DNA from: Rhodococcus ruber
GTDB taxonomy: Bacteria; Actinomycetota; Actinomycetes; Mycobacteriales; Mycobacteriaceae
Direction: 5' to 3'
Assembly: GCF_027270735.1 (NCBI RefSeq)
Contig: NZ_JAPWIJ010000002.1
Location: 1 to 64,000 of the forward strand
Length of the DNA: 64,000 nucleotides
Shown: positions 8,341 through 16,074 of the stretch, one piece after another
Position numbering within the stretch: the first letter of the stretch is position 1
Layout of the letters: every line of letters begins with the position of its first letter
Notes under the pieces: model-generated
The model's input: the letters and a program-made list of their open reading frames with translations, nothing else
Database searches by the model: none
What the model was told of the DNA's origin: nothing
Program-made: the position numbers and the translations under genes

Positions 8341-9246
8341 TCAGGCGCTGCGCGCGTACGCCGCGTCCACGTGATAGTTCTCGAACCCGAGCTTGGTGTA
8401 CGTGTGCACCGCCGCAGTGTTGTCGGCCTCGACGTACAGCATGATCTGGTCCAGTGCGCGTCCGTGCAGATAGTGCAGCCCGGCCAGGGTCAGTACCCGT
8501 CCGAGACCGCGACCCTGCGACTGCGGATCGATACCGACCACGTACACCTCGCCGATGGCCGGGTCGTTGCTGTCCGCCGCATGAACTTTGGTCCAGTGAA
8601 ATCCGAGCAGGTGGTCGCTGCCTTCCTCGAACGCCAGGAACAGGCCCGCCGGATCGAACCACGGCTCGTCTCGCCGCGACGCGATGTCGCGATCGGTCCA
8701 GCCGCCCTGCTCGGGATGCCAGGAGAATGCCGCGTTGTTCACCCTCAGCAACTCGGCATCGTCCTGGTGCCCACGATAGGTTCGCAGCGTAATGCCCTCC
8801 GGCACAACAACATCGGGAAGATCAGGACTGGCCGATGCCCGACGCATCTGCAGCAGTTCCCGAACCACCTTCAGCTCCAGACGAGCTGCAACGGACTGCG
8901 CCGCGGCGATGTTGCCATGCGCCCAGATTCGCGTGTCGGAGCCGATATCGAGTGCGCGAGAAACCAATTCGCGACCGATGCCGCGACCGCGGGAAGAAGG
9001 ATCGACCACCGCCTCGGCCATCCCGTCGGCGATTCCGGCGTAACCAACGACGCGATCACCTTCGGTGGCGACGAGACGAACGACGCCCTCGCCGGCGTCG
9101 ACCGCCTTCACCGCCTGCTCCGAGAGGGGCGCGGTACCGTCGACTTCGGTTGCGCGAGAAAGGATCCGATGAATCTCGTCGGAAACCCGAGAAGACGGTG
9201 CGTCGCCGTCGATGGGATGGACGCCGAACGCAGTATCCGAACTCAT
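8341..9246 (-). CDS. mshD: Mycothiol synthase
   Basis: MshD acetylates the cysteinyl amine of Cys-GlcN-Ins with acetyl-CoA, the last step of mycothiol synthesis. The 301-residue protein is a tandem GNAT: an N-terminal domain with the CoA loop RGRGIGREL (about 84-92) and a C-terminal catalytic domain with GEVYVVGIDPQSQGRGLGRVL (about 229-249). LYVEADNTAAVHTYTKLGFE is typical of the second domain. It begins immediately after the glnR stop codon, with zero bases between, as in the Rv0818-Rv0819 order, so the two are cotranscribed. Confidence 0.95.
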   Translation of the reverse strand: MSSDTAFGVHPIDGDAPSSRVSDEIHRILSRATEVDGTAPLSEQAVKAVDAGEGVVRLVATEGDRVVGYAGIADGMAEAVVDPSSRGRGIGRELVSRALDIGSDTRIWAHGNIAAAQSVAARLELKVVRELLQMRRASASPDLPDVVVPEGITLRTYRGHQDDAELLRVNNAAFSWHPEQGGWTDRDIASRRDEPWFDPAGLFLAFEEGSDHLLGFHWTKVHAADSNDPAIGEVYVVGIDPQSQGRGLGRVLTLAGLHYLHGRALDQIMLYVEADNTAAVHTYTKLGFENYHVDAAYARSA

Positions 9247-10008
9247 CTAGGAGAGAGTACTCTCCTGCTCGAACTCGAAATCCGCATCGCCGGAATCCCC
9301 GCCCGCGCCGTCCGACGCGGCTGGGCCGCCCTTGGTGTTGCGCGCTGGCCGGACCGCCTTGTATCCCACGTTGCGCACGGTGCCGATCAGCGATTCGTAC
9401 TCGGTGCCGAGCTTGGCGCGCAGGCGTCGGACATGGACGTCGACGGTGCGAGTGCCACCGAAGAAGTCGTAACCCCACACTTCCTGCAGCAGTTGGGCAC
9501 GAGTGAACACGCGGCCCGCGTGCTGAGCCAGGTACTTCAGCAGCTCGAATTCCTTGTAGGTCAGATCGAGCGGACGACCGCGCAGTCGTGCGGTGTATGT
9601 GCCCTCGTCGATGATCAGCTCACCGAGCGTGATCTTGCCCGAGGCCTCCGGGCTCGCAACGCCGCCGCTGCGACCGACCAGTAGCCGCAAGCGCGCGTCC
9701 AACTCCGCCGGGCCGGTACCGGGGAGCAGGATGTCGTCCAGGCCCCAATCGGAGTTGACCGCCACCAGCCCGCCCTCGGTGAGGACCGCGACGACGGGGA
9801 TGGCCGACCCGGTACTGCCCAACAGGCGACACAACCCGCGTGCCGCAGCCAAATCGGTGCGGGCGTCCACCAGCGCGATATCAGCCGATCCCGCTTCCAG
9901 AAGCGAGGACACCTCGGTGGGCACCGGACGCACGTGATGCGCCAGAAGAGCAAGGGACGGAAGAACGCCCTCCGGATTGGGGTCGGAGGTCAGTAGTAGG
10001 AGCTCCAC
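9247..10008 (-). CDS. glnR: GlnR-like nitrogen regulator (OmpR-family orphan response regulator)
   Basis: In mycobacteria and rhodococci the equivalent protein activates nitrogen assimilation genes. The 253-residue protein has a degenerate receiver domain (1-120; ALVDARTD in place of the usual phosphoacceptor context, and no clear acidic pair near residue 8). The C-terminal winged helix (about 150-235) contains [32 protein letters not shown] and [14 protein letters not shown]. No kinase gene is adjacent, fitting an orphan regulator. A GTG start with GGAG upstream was chosen. The identity rests on gene order and the atypical receiver; OmpR-family members look alike, hence moderate certainty of the symbol. 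Confidence 0.85.
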   Translation of the reverse strand: MELLLLTSDPNPEGVLPSLALLAHHVRPVPTEVSSLLEAGSADIALVDARTDLAAARGLCRLLGSTGSAIPVVAVLTEGGLVAVNSDWGLDDILLPGTGPAELDARLRLLVGRSGGVASPEASGKITLGELIIDEGTYTARLRGRPLDLTYKEFELLKYLAQHAGRVFTRAQLLQEVWGYDFFGGTRTVDVHVRRLRAKLGTEYESLIGTVRNVGYKAVRPARNTKGGPAASDGAGGDSGDADFEFEQESTLS

Positions 10009-10138
10009 TGCGTCTCCATTCTTGCTGCTGGCCGGTCCAGCTCGAGCTGGATTGGAGTGTTCGTCAAGGACACAGACTAGCTTGTTCGTACAACTGGCCG
10101 AAGCGGGCAGTGTGCGACCCGTCGGTCACAATGGACGC

Positions 10139-10918
10139 GTGCGCACACTTCTCATCGGACTCGTCAGCCTGCTGGCCCTCGCGCTCGTCGTGGATTTCGG
10201 CGCGGCGGCCTACTCCGAGTACAGGGTCTCGCGCGCGATTCGCGCCGGTGGCGAGCTCAATTCCGACCCCCAGGTGATCGTGCACGGCTTCCCGTTCCTC
10301 ACCCAAGCAGCGGACGGCCGCTACCAGAACATCGAGATCAGGGCTCAGGACGTCCCCACCGAATACGTCGGGTCGACGACGATCGAGGCCAATCTTCGCG
10401 GCGTGCACATCGCCCTGTCCGACTTGATCGACAACAACGTCCGGGCCATTCCGGTCGACGAGCTCGACGGCCGCGTCCGCATCGAGGCGACAGACCTCGG
10501 CCGGTTCCTCGGCATCGTCGACCTGCAGGTTTCTGCGCCCCCTGCCGACAAGTCCGACGGCACGGGCGGCTCGGGCGGCTCGGGCAAGACGACGACCGGA
10601 GGCGTCGTGCTGACCGGAACCGTGCCGGTCGGCCCACTGCAGACCACAGTGAGCGTGCAAGCCGACCTGTCGCTCGAGGGCGACAGTGTCGCCATCGTGG
10701 CATCCGACTTCTACTTCGGCCCCGAGGGTCGGGCGGACTTCACGATTCCCGACTTCGCCAAGCCGACAGTGCTCGGGTTCTTCACCAAAACCATCGAGCG
10801 GCAGAACCTGCCCTTCGGACTGCTGCCGACCGACGTCTACGCGGAAGGGTCGCAGATCGTCATCGAGGGTTCGGGTGACAACGTTACGATCGACCTCAAC
10901 GAGATCGAAAAGCCGTGA
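10139..10918 (+). CDS. lmeA: LmeA-like exported phospholipid-binding protein (DUF2993)
   Basis: Mycobacterial LmeA is a periplasmic protein needed for lipomannan mannan-chain elongation. This 259-residue protein has an N-terminal signal anchor (VRTLLIGLVSLLALALVVDFGAAAYSEY) and the DUF2993 features VIVHGFPFLTQAADGRYQNIEI, GLLPTDVYAEGSQIVIEGSG and IDLNEI. A Gly/Ser/Thr-rich stretch (about 140-152) interrupts the domain. I chose the GTG at 10139 because the frame further upstream would run into the divergent glnR gene and lacks a signal peptide. The symbol is from the family and the gene order (Rv0817c position); function here is inferred. Confidence 0.8.
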   Translation: MRTLLIGLVSLLALALVVDFGAAAYSEYRVSRAIRAGGELNSDPQVIVHGFPFLTQAADGRYQNIEIRAQDVPTEYVGSTTIEANLRGVHIALSDLIDNNVRAIPVDELDGRVRIEATDLGRFLGIVDLQVSAPPADKSDGTGGSGGSGKTTTGGVVLTGTVPVGPLQTTVSVQADLSLEGDSVAIVASDFYFGPEGRADFTIPDFAKPTVLGFFTKTIERQNLPFGLLPTDVYAEGSQIVIEGSGDNVTIDLNEIEKP

Positions 10919-11334
10919 CAGGGATCACAGTTCTGTTGGTCGTGGCGGTCCTTGCCATAGCTACCGGGTTCTATCTCCGGAGCCGGTCCGGTGCCGTGCG
11001 CGCGGTACGAGACACCGGCTCCGACACCGACACTCTTCTCCCACTCCTGCTCGAGGCGGGCATCACCACCGACACCGCGACCGTGCTGCACTTCTCGGCG
11101 GACTGGTGCGGACCGTGCGCGGCCGTCCGTCGCGTCGTCGGGCAGGTACTGAGCGACCGCAGCGGAGCCCGCGAAGTGGAGCTCGACATCGACGCCAACC
11201 CTGTTCTCGCCCGCGAACTGGGAGTGCTGTCCTTGCCCACCACGTTCGTGCTCGACACCGACCTGCGCCGGCGCTCGCGAATCGCGGGGGTTCCCTCCGC
11301 GGCGGCTCTGCGGTCCGCGCTCGACGCCTTGTGA
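10915..11334 (+). CDS. thiX: Membrane-anchored thioredoxin-fold protein (ThiX-like)
   Basis: A 139-residue protein with an N-terminal membrane helix (about 3-22) followed by a thioredoxin domain containing the redox motif WCGPC (Cys65, Cys68) and the cis-proline segment LPTTFVL. It is probably a thiol-disulfide oxidoreductase or reductant at the outer membrane face. Its GTG start overlaps the lmeA stop (GTGA), so the two genes are coupled. It sits just before the sulfur operon, as mycobacterial thiX does; its substrate is unknown. Confidence 0.85.
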   Translation: MTGITVLLVVAVLAIATGFYLRSRSGAVRAVRDTGSDTDTLLPLLLEAGITTDTATVLHFSADWCGPCAAVRRVVGQVLSDRSGAREVELDIDANPVLARELGVLSLPTTFVLDTDLRRRSRIAGVPSAAALRSALDAL

Positions 11335-11379
11335 CCGCACCCGCTCGGGCCGGCGGTTCAACGCGCCGCTGGTAGCGGG

Positions 11380-11392
11380 TAGGATGCTCTTC
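11380..11392 (+). promoter_or_regulatory. Promoter of the poly-cysteine leader and sulfur operon
   Basis: TAGGAT (11380-11385) is a good -10, with a weak -35 TTCAAC at 11357-11362 (17-base spacer). Seven bases separate the -10 from the GTG at 11393, so transcription should begin at or next to the start codon and the leader should be translated as a leaderless message. Confidence 0.65.
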
Positions 11393-11479
11393 GTGTTCTC
11401 CCGCCACGAGCTGATGCTCACCAGTCGACGCACGGTTGATCTGTGCCGACTGGGCGGATGTTGCTGTCGCTGCTGCTGA
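11393..11479 (+). CDS. Poly-cysteine leader peptide (cysteine-responsive attenuator)
   Basis: A 28-codon frame from GTG reads MFSRHELMLTSRRTVDL and then CRLGGCCCRCC before TGA. Six of the last eleven residues are cysteine, with two tandem Cys codons immediately before the stop. Leaderless short frames with a cysteine run occur before sulfur-assimilation genes in mycobacteria, where slow translation at low Cys-tRNA raises expression of the operon. The downstream genes here (DUF4395, rhodanese, DUF1416) are the matching set. The leader stop is 106 bases before the DUF4395 ATG. I could not identify the alternative RNA fold, so the mechanism is inferred. Confidence 0.85.
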   Translation: MFSRHELMLTSRRTVDLCRLGGCCCRCC

Positions 11480-11585
11480 TTTCCTTCTGCCGCCACGCCC
11501 ATGCGTGATGTCGGCCCAAGACAGGAATCCACGTCCGAGCACTGCCTATGCGGCGTGCCCCGGCCTCGTACAGGAGTACTTCTCG

Positions 11586-12047
11586 ATGTCGACACCCGAC
11601 TCCCCCACGATCGACCAGGTCGACGTCCGCGGCCCGCGCTTCGCAGCGTGGATCACCACCGCCGTCCTGGTAGTCGTACTTCTCCTGACCACGTTCTCGG
11701 TCCCCGCAGCGGCAATCCTGCTCGGGCTACAGGCGATCGTGTTCGGAATCGGAGCCGTACGCGGACCCAAGCACAGTCCGTACGGCACGATCTACGCGAC
11801 GTTCGTCGCTCCGCGTCTCTCCCCGACCAGCGAACGCGAGCCGGTGGCTCCGTTGAAGTTCGCTCAGCTGGTGGGATTCGCATTCGCCGCCGTCGGAGTT
11901 CTCGGCTTCGCACTCGGCGCTCCCGTCGTCGGCACCGTGGCAGCAGGCTTCGCCTTGTTCGCGGCGTTTCTCAACGCCGCGTTCGCGGTCTGCCTCGGCT
12001 GCATGCTCTACCCCCTCGCGGCGCGCTTGCGCAGCACCTCGCACTGA
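11586..12047 (+). CDS. DUF4395 membrane protein
   Basis: A 153-residue protein with about four membrane helices: AWITTAVLVVVLLLTTFSV, an adjacent AAAILLGLQAIVFGIGAV, LVGFAFAAVGVLGFALG and FALFAAFLNAAFAVCLG. A conserved C-terminal CLGC pair could bind sulfur or a metal. The ATG at 11586 has AGGAG nine bases upstream. It is first in the sulfur operon after the Cys-rich leader and lies 43 bases before the rhodanese gene. Family members regularly accompany thiosulfate sulfurtransferases in actinobacteria, so a role in sulfur-compound transport or membrane thiol chemistry is likely but not proven. Confidence 0.85.
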   Translation: MSTPDSPTIDQVDVRGPRFAAWITTAVLVVVLLLTTFSVPAAAILLGLQAIVFGIGAVRGPKHSPYGTIYATFVAPRLSPTSEREPVAPLKFAQLVGFAFAAVGVLGFALGAPVVGTVAAGFALFAAFLNAAFAVCLGCMLYPLAARLRSTSH

Positions 12048-12090
12048 CAACGTTCTTCCGATCCGTACAAGAAAGACCGAAAGGAACACC

Positions 12091-12927
12091 ATGGCTCGCT
12101 CCGACGTCCTGGTCTCTGCCGACTGGGCCGAGCAGAACCTGAACGCACCGAAGACCGTCTTCGTCGAGGTCGACGAAGACGCCAGCGCCTACGACGGCGG
12201 ACACATCGAAGGTGCAGTCAAGCTCGACTGGCGCAAGGACCTGCAGGACCCGGTCCGTCGCGACTTCCTGAACCAGGAGCAGTTCTCGGATCTGCTGTCG
12301 GCCAAGGGCATCAGCAACGACGACACCATCGTTCTGTACGGCGGAAACAACAACTGGTTCGCCGCCTACGCGTACTGGTACTTCAAGCTCTACGGCCACC
12401 AGGACGTCAAGCTCATCGACGGCGGACGCAAGAAGTGGGAGCTCGACGGACGCGCACTCTCGAAGGACGTCGTCAGCCGGGAGACCACGCAGTACCGCGC
12501 CGAGGCTCCAGACCTGTCGATCCGCGCGTTCCGCGACGAGGTCATCGACGCCATCGGCAACAAGAACCTGATCGACGTGCGCTCGCCCGACGAGTTCTCG
12601 GGCAAGATCCTCGCCCCGGCTCACCTGCCCCAGGAACAGGCTCAGCAGCGTGGCCATGTGCCGTCGGCGATCAACATCCCGTGGAGCACCACCGCCAACG
12701 AGGACGGCACGTTCAAGTCCGACGAGGCGCTCGAAGAGCTGTACAAGACCAAGGGTTACGACGACGACAAGGCCACCATCGCGTACTGCCGCATCGGTGA
12801 GCGTTCGAGCCACACCTGGTTCGTTCTCAAGGAGCTCCTGGGCAAGGAAGACGTCAAGAACTACGACGGTAGCTGGGTCGAGTACGGCTCCCTCGTCGGA
12901 GCACCCATCGAGTTGGAGGTTCACTGA
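12091..12927 (+). CDS. Thiosulfate sulfurtransferase (rhodanese, CysA2-like)
   Basis: Transfers sulfane sulfur from thiosulfate to a thiophilic acceptor through a cysteine persulfide. The 278 residues hold two rhodanese domains. The N-terminal one lacks a catalytic Cys (YGGNNNWFAAYAYW in the active-site position). The C-terminal one has AYCRIGERSSHTWF with the nucleophile Cys233. NLIDVRSPDEFSG marks the start of the second domain. A clear AAAGGA site precedes the ATG. It is followed one base after its stop by the DUF1416 gene, the cysA2-sseC2 arrangement. Confidence 0.95.
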   Translation: MARSDVLVSADWAEQNLNAPKTVFVEVDEDASAYDGGHIEGAVKLDWRKDLQDPVRRDFLNQEQFSDLLSAKGISNDDTIVLYGGNNNWFAAYAYWYFKLYGHQDVKLIDGGRKKWELDGRALSKDVVSRETTQYRAEAPDLSIRAFRDEVIDAIGNKNLIDVRSPDEFSGKILAPAHLPQEQAQQRGHVPSAINIPWSTTANEDGTFKSDEALEELYKTKGYDDDKATIAYCRIGERSSHTWFVLKELLGKEDVKNYDGSWVEYGSLVGAPIELEVH

Positions 12928-12928
12928 T

Positions 12929-13234
12929 ATGTGTGGAGCACCCGTACAGGGCCAGACCATCCCCGCAGGCGTCGACGTCGAGAAGGAGACGGTCATCACC
13001 GGCCGCGTCCTCGCCGGCGACGGCGAGCCGGTAGCAGGGGCATTCGTTCGTCTGCTCGACGGCACCGGTGAGTTCACCGCCGAGGTCGTCGCGTCGGGCA
13101 CCGGAGACTTCCGCTTCTTCGCCGCTCCCGGCCAGTGGACGCTGCGCGCACTGTCGGCATCGGGCAACGGCGACACCGTCATCGCTCCCGAGGGCGCAGG
13201 CGTGCACTCTGCCGACGTCACAGTCGGAGTCTGA
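12929..13234 (+). CDS. DUF1416 protein (SseC-like)
   Basis: A 101-residue cytoplasmic protein starting MCGAPVQGQTIPAG, with an N-terminal Cys motif and a transthyretin-like beta fold suggested by VITGRVLAGDGEPVAGAFVRLLD and FRFFAAPGQWTLRAL. SseC-type proteins are encoded directly after rhodaneses in actinobacteria and are thought to take part in sulfur metabolism, possibly as acceptor or chaperone. It starts one base after the rhodanese stop and the operon ends in a strong terminator. Confidence 0.93.
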   Translation: MCGAPVQGQTIPAGVDVEKETVITGRVLAGDGEPVAGAFVRLLDGTGEFTAEVVASGTGDFRFFAAPGQWTLRALSASGNGDTVIAPEGAGVHSADVTVGV

Positions 13235-13256
13235 TTTCGCAGCTCGTATCGAACGA

Positions 13257-13300
13257 GAAAAAGAACCCCGCACCTACGAGTAGGTGCGGGGTTCTTTTCT
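13257..13300. terminator. Bidirectional terminator, sulfur operon / cutinase-like gene
   Basis: A perfect 16-bp stem (13261-13276 with 13281-13296) with loop CGAG is preceded by an A-run and followed by TTTTCT. It serves both convergent units. Confidence 0.9.
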
Positions 13301-13318
13301 GTCCAGGCCGGAGATCGT

Positions 13319-14857
13319 TCAGTTGGGCACGGGCGCTGCGGTGGTGCGCTCGGGAACCGTGGAGTACTGCGGCGGGAACAGCCCCTCCGGGACCGGGATG
13401 CCCTGAGACTCGAGGAAGGCACCGAAGTCACTGACGCGAGTCTGCGTTCCCGGCTCCGGTAGCAGTCGGGGCTCGGCGGCAGGCGTGGGCGTCTCGGTCG
13501 TGGGCGTCTCGGTCGAGGGAGCCTCGGGCGTGGCCGGATCCACCGCGGGGGGTGCATTGTTCTTCTCGCGTTCGGTACGAGCCAGATCGGTCACCCAGGC
13601 AACCATCTTCTCGCTCTCCCACTCGTAACCGTCGTTGGGGTCGTTGTACCAGTACGACAGGTGCTGCAGAAAGCCGATTGCCAAGTAGGGACCGAGCACG
13701 ACGTCGACGATGCCCTTGTTGTTCTCCACCAGGCCCTCGCCTTCGGCGCGCAGTTTCGCCTTCACGGTCTCGGCACCGGGCCCGAGAGCCCAATTGAGAT
13801 CGGCGAGCAGCTGCTCGGGAGACAGCGCTGCGGCAGCCTGCTCGTCGTCCACCTGATACTGCCGGTCGGAGACTTTGACCAGAACCTGCAGCAGCGTCTC
13901 GTCCGACTCGAGCCACGACTTGTTCGTGGCGATGTCGATGATCGCGCGGGTGGCAATGGAGGCGACCGTCCGACCGAAGTCGGAGACGGTCTGCACCGGG
14001 TTGAGCAGCGTCAACCGCATCTGACCGAATACACCGAGCGCCAGCTGCAGCAGTTCGATCTTGTCCGGCGAATCGCAGGCGAGATCGTAGGGACGACACG
14101 ACCAGGTGACCTTGTCGGTCATCGACCCGTAGTCCCGCGGCGACTGGTCCATGAAGCCGCCGAGCGACTGGCCCACCTCGTCACCGAAGTTCGGCACGCC
14201 GGCCGGGCGGTAGGGCGACCCCACCATGACGACACCGACGACGTCGTCGGACGTGACGAGAGCGTTGGGGTCACGGTGGCCGAGTTCCCTTGTCACGCGA
14301 TCGAGAATTTCACCGCCGACGCTGTACCCGAGCAGCGCGAACTTGGTCTTCTCACCGCACTTGGTCTTGTACTCGTCCATCAACCGATTGGTCGACGCGA
14401 TGCCGTCGGCGATCGACTCCTGGTAGGTCGGCACGTTGTCGAGTACGTCGAAACCGTACGTGGAGGAATACGGAACATAGAGCCATCCGACGGTGCCGGG
14501 GCTGTCCGCGTTCGCCTCACCGACCGGAACGGTGACGTTGCCGACCCAGTTCGACGCGATCGTCTGCGCTTCTTCGTTGAGCGGATTGCGATCCGAGTCC
14601 GAGTCGGTGGCGCCGGACACCGCCAACAGCAGTACGTCCGGGCAGTCCTGCGCGTAGTTGTTCGGATCGATGTTCGGGCCCTGAGAGGACCCGAAGTCGG
14701 CGGAACCGGAATCCGACGAGCCCGAGTTCGACGAGCCCGAGTCGGGGGCGGCCAACGCAGCAGCGGGTGCTGCGAGCGCCAGCGCCAGTGTGACGACCGC
14801 CGATCGAAGCAACACGGAACCGAACGACGATGTCAGAACACGCTTACGACGCAGCAT
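13319..14857 (-). CDS. Large secreted cutinase-family protein
   Basis: A 512-residue exported protein. A signal peptide ends near ALAAPDS (about 34-40), followed by a Gly/Ser repeat (about 40-60) and an alpha/beta-hydrolase domain of the cutinase type: DCPDVLLLAVSGATDSDSD (71-89) and the nucleophile elbow GYSVG (Ser179). A long C-terminal region and a Thr/Pro/Glu-rich linker (TETPTTETPTPA) follow. Cutinase-like proteins of mycolata are lipases, esterases or phospholipases at the envelope. The start MLRRKRV at 14857 was chosen because it has GGGGAGGG upstream and yields a clean signal peptide. The substrate is unknown; the protein is about twice the usual cutinase length. Confidence 0.8.
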   Translation of the reverse strand: MLRRKRVLTSSFGSVLLRSAVVTLALALAAPAAALAAPDSGSSNSGSSDSGSADFGSSQGPNIDPNNYAQDCPDVLLLAVSGATDSDSDRNPLNEEAQTIASNWVGNVTVPVGEANADSPGTVGWLYVPYSSTYGFDVLDNVPTYQESIADGIASTNRLMDEYKTKCGEKTKFALLGYSVGGEILDRVTRELGHRDPNALVTSDDVVGVVMVGSPYRPAGVPNFGDEVGQSLGGFMDQSPRDYGSMTDKVTWSCRPYDLACDSPDKIELLQLALGVFGQMRLTLLNPVQTVSDFGRTVASIATRAIIDIATNKSWLESDETLLQVLVKVSDRQYQVDDEQAAAALSPEQLLADLNWALGPGAETVKAKLRAEGEGLVENNKGIVDVVLGPYLAIGFLQHLSYWYNDPNDGYEWESEKMVAWVTDLARTEREKNNAPPAVDPATPEAPSTETPTTETPTPAAEPRLLPEPGTQTRVSDFGAFLESQGIPVPEGLFPPQYSTVPERTTAAPVPN

Positions 14858-15067
14858 TTTTGCAGAGCCCTCCCCAGCCTTCACGACACAACACTGTAAA
14901 CACGTCGACAATTCGCCCGCGAGCGCCCGACGTCCCCCGAAGAAGGTACCCGTTGTGCGGGATTTCTCCACCAGTGCGAGTGATCCAGCGCACTTGGGGC
15001 GGCAAACTCGGGTAAATGTCACCAAGGACACACGTCGGATTCGGGCCGCTGTTCTCGGTGGGAAACT

Positions 15068-15187
15068 ATGCGGGTTAAACTCGTTTCCGTGGTCATCTTC
15101 TTCGAGTTGTTGCTGGTGCTTGCGGCAATAGCCATCATCGCGTTCTCGCTCTACGTCGTCTACCGACTGGTCAACGACGAGTCGTGA
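15068..15187 (+). CDS. 39-residue single-span membrane protein
   Basis: ATG at 15068 opens a 39-codon frame: a short basic start (MRVKL), a hydrophobic helix of about 25 residues ([18 protein letters not shown] and on), then YRLVNDES. Its TGA stop overlaps the GTG of the nitrobindin gene (GTGA, 4 bases), a hallmark of translational coupling that supports it as a real gene. No family is recognised. It may anchor or regulate its partner. Confidence 0.7.
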   Translation: MRVKLVSVVIFFELLLVLAAIAIIAFSLYVVYRLVNDES

Positions 15188-15897
15188 CGGATCCGGTTGC
15201 GGGACAACCCGGCAGTGGTGACGAGGGCAAGGCCGACGAGAGGCACGACGCCCCCATCACCAGTGGTGACGAAGCGATAGCGGCGGCCGAACAGAAGTTC
15301 GCCGAGGCATCGTCGCGCAACGTCCCGATACTGCCCGATATCCCTCATCCCGACGACACCGCCAACCTGCGGCTCGGCCCCGATCTGAACCCGTCGATGC
15401 TGGCTCTGTTGCCGCTCGTCGGCGTCTGGCGTGGCGAGGGCGAGGGGCACGACCCCGAACTGGGAACCGACTACCCCTTCGGACAGCAGATCGTCATCAC
15501 CCACGACGGCGGTAGCTACCTGAGCTGGGAATCGCGCTCGTGGCGGCTCGACTCGGACGGCAATTACGCTCACCCCGACCTCCGTGAGACCGGATTCTGG
15601 CGCGTCAGCGGCGGCCACGGCGTCAAGGGTTCCGAGAACGAAGAGGTCATCGAGCTACTGCTGACCCACAGCACTGGTGTGGTCGAACTCTATTACGGAC
15701 ACGCACTCACCAAGTCCTCCTGGGAACTCGCCACCGACGTGGTCATCCGCAGCACCTCGGGTGCGCTGGTCGGCGGGGCGAAGCGGCTCTACGGCATCGT
15801 CGAGGGTGGAGATCTGGCGTACGTCGAGGAACGTGTCGTCGCCGACGGCCCACTCGCACCGCGGCTTTCCGCACGACTCTCTCGTTACATCGGCTGA
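15184..15897 (+). CDS. Nitrobindin / FABP-like heme-binding protein (DUF1794)
   Basis: A 237-residue protein with an acidic, disordered N-terminus (about 1-55) and a ten-stranded beta-barrel of the nitrobindin family. The signature GVWRGEGEG (about 80-88) and the C-terminal [17 protein letters not shown] and LSARLSRY segments are clear. Family members bind ferric heme and react with nitric oxide or isomerise peroxynitrite. The position equals mycobacterial Rv0813c. It is coupled to the 39-residue membrane protein upstream. Confidence 0.9.
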   Translation: MTDPVAGQPGSGDEGKADERHDAPITSGDEAIAAAEQKFAEASSRNVPILPDIPHPDDTANLRLGPDLNPSMLALLPLVGVWRGEGEGHDPELGTDYPFGQQIVITHDGGSYLSWESRSWRLDSDGNYAHPDLRETGFWRVSGGHGVKGSENEEVIELLLTHSTGVVELYYGHALTKSSWELATDVVIRSTSGALVGGAKRLYGIVEGGDLAYVEERVVADGPLAPRLSARLSRYIG

Positions 15898-15924
15898 ATC
15901 TCTCTCTGCTCGTTGCACGCGAAC

Positions 15925-15983
15925 GGCCCCCGAGCCGTACCTGCTTTCAGGTCCCGACCGGACAGGTCGGGGGCTCGGGGGCC
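15925..15983. terminator. Nested hairpin between nitrobindin and cydC genes
   Basis: A perfect 12-bp outer stem (15925-15936 with 15972-15983) encloses an inner stem CCGACC/GGTCGG, giving a long GC-rich hairpin in the convergent gap. It lacks a T-run, so it is only a probable terminator. The remaining bases up to 16074 hold only a weak GTCAGC/GCTGAC repeat at 16036-16058. Confidence 0.55.
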
Positions 15984-16074
15984 GGGTAGCTGCCTGGGAT
16001 TCGCTTGCCGCTCGCGCGGTCTTCGCAGTGAATCCGTCAGCGATAGCGGCTAGCTGACAGCCACCTCACGCGTC

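Noticed and set aside
9977-10138. Longer start for the LmeA-like protein
   Set aside because: The extension overlaps the divergent glnR 5' end and removes the clean N-terminal signal anchor; the GTG at 10139 fits better.
11436-11585. Longer start for the DUF4395 protein running through the leader region
   Set aside because: It would cross the Cys-leader frame and lacks a ribosome site; ATG 11586 has AGGAG at the right distance.
13661-14899. Long plus-strand frame antisense to the cutinase-like gene
   Set aside because: No recognisable domain and explained by codon bias on the opposite strand.
14858-15031. N-terminal extension of the cutinase-like protein with several cysteines
   Set aside because: The downstream start at 14857 has a strong ribosome site and gives a normal signal peptide. 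The upstream part shows no conserved feature.
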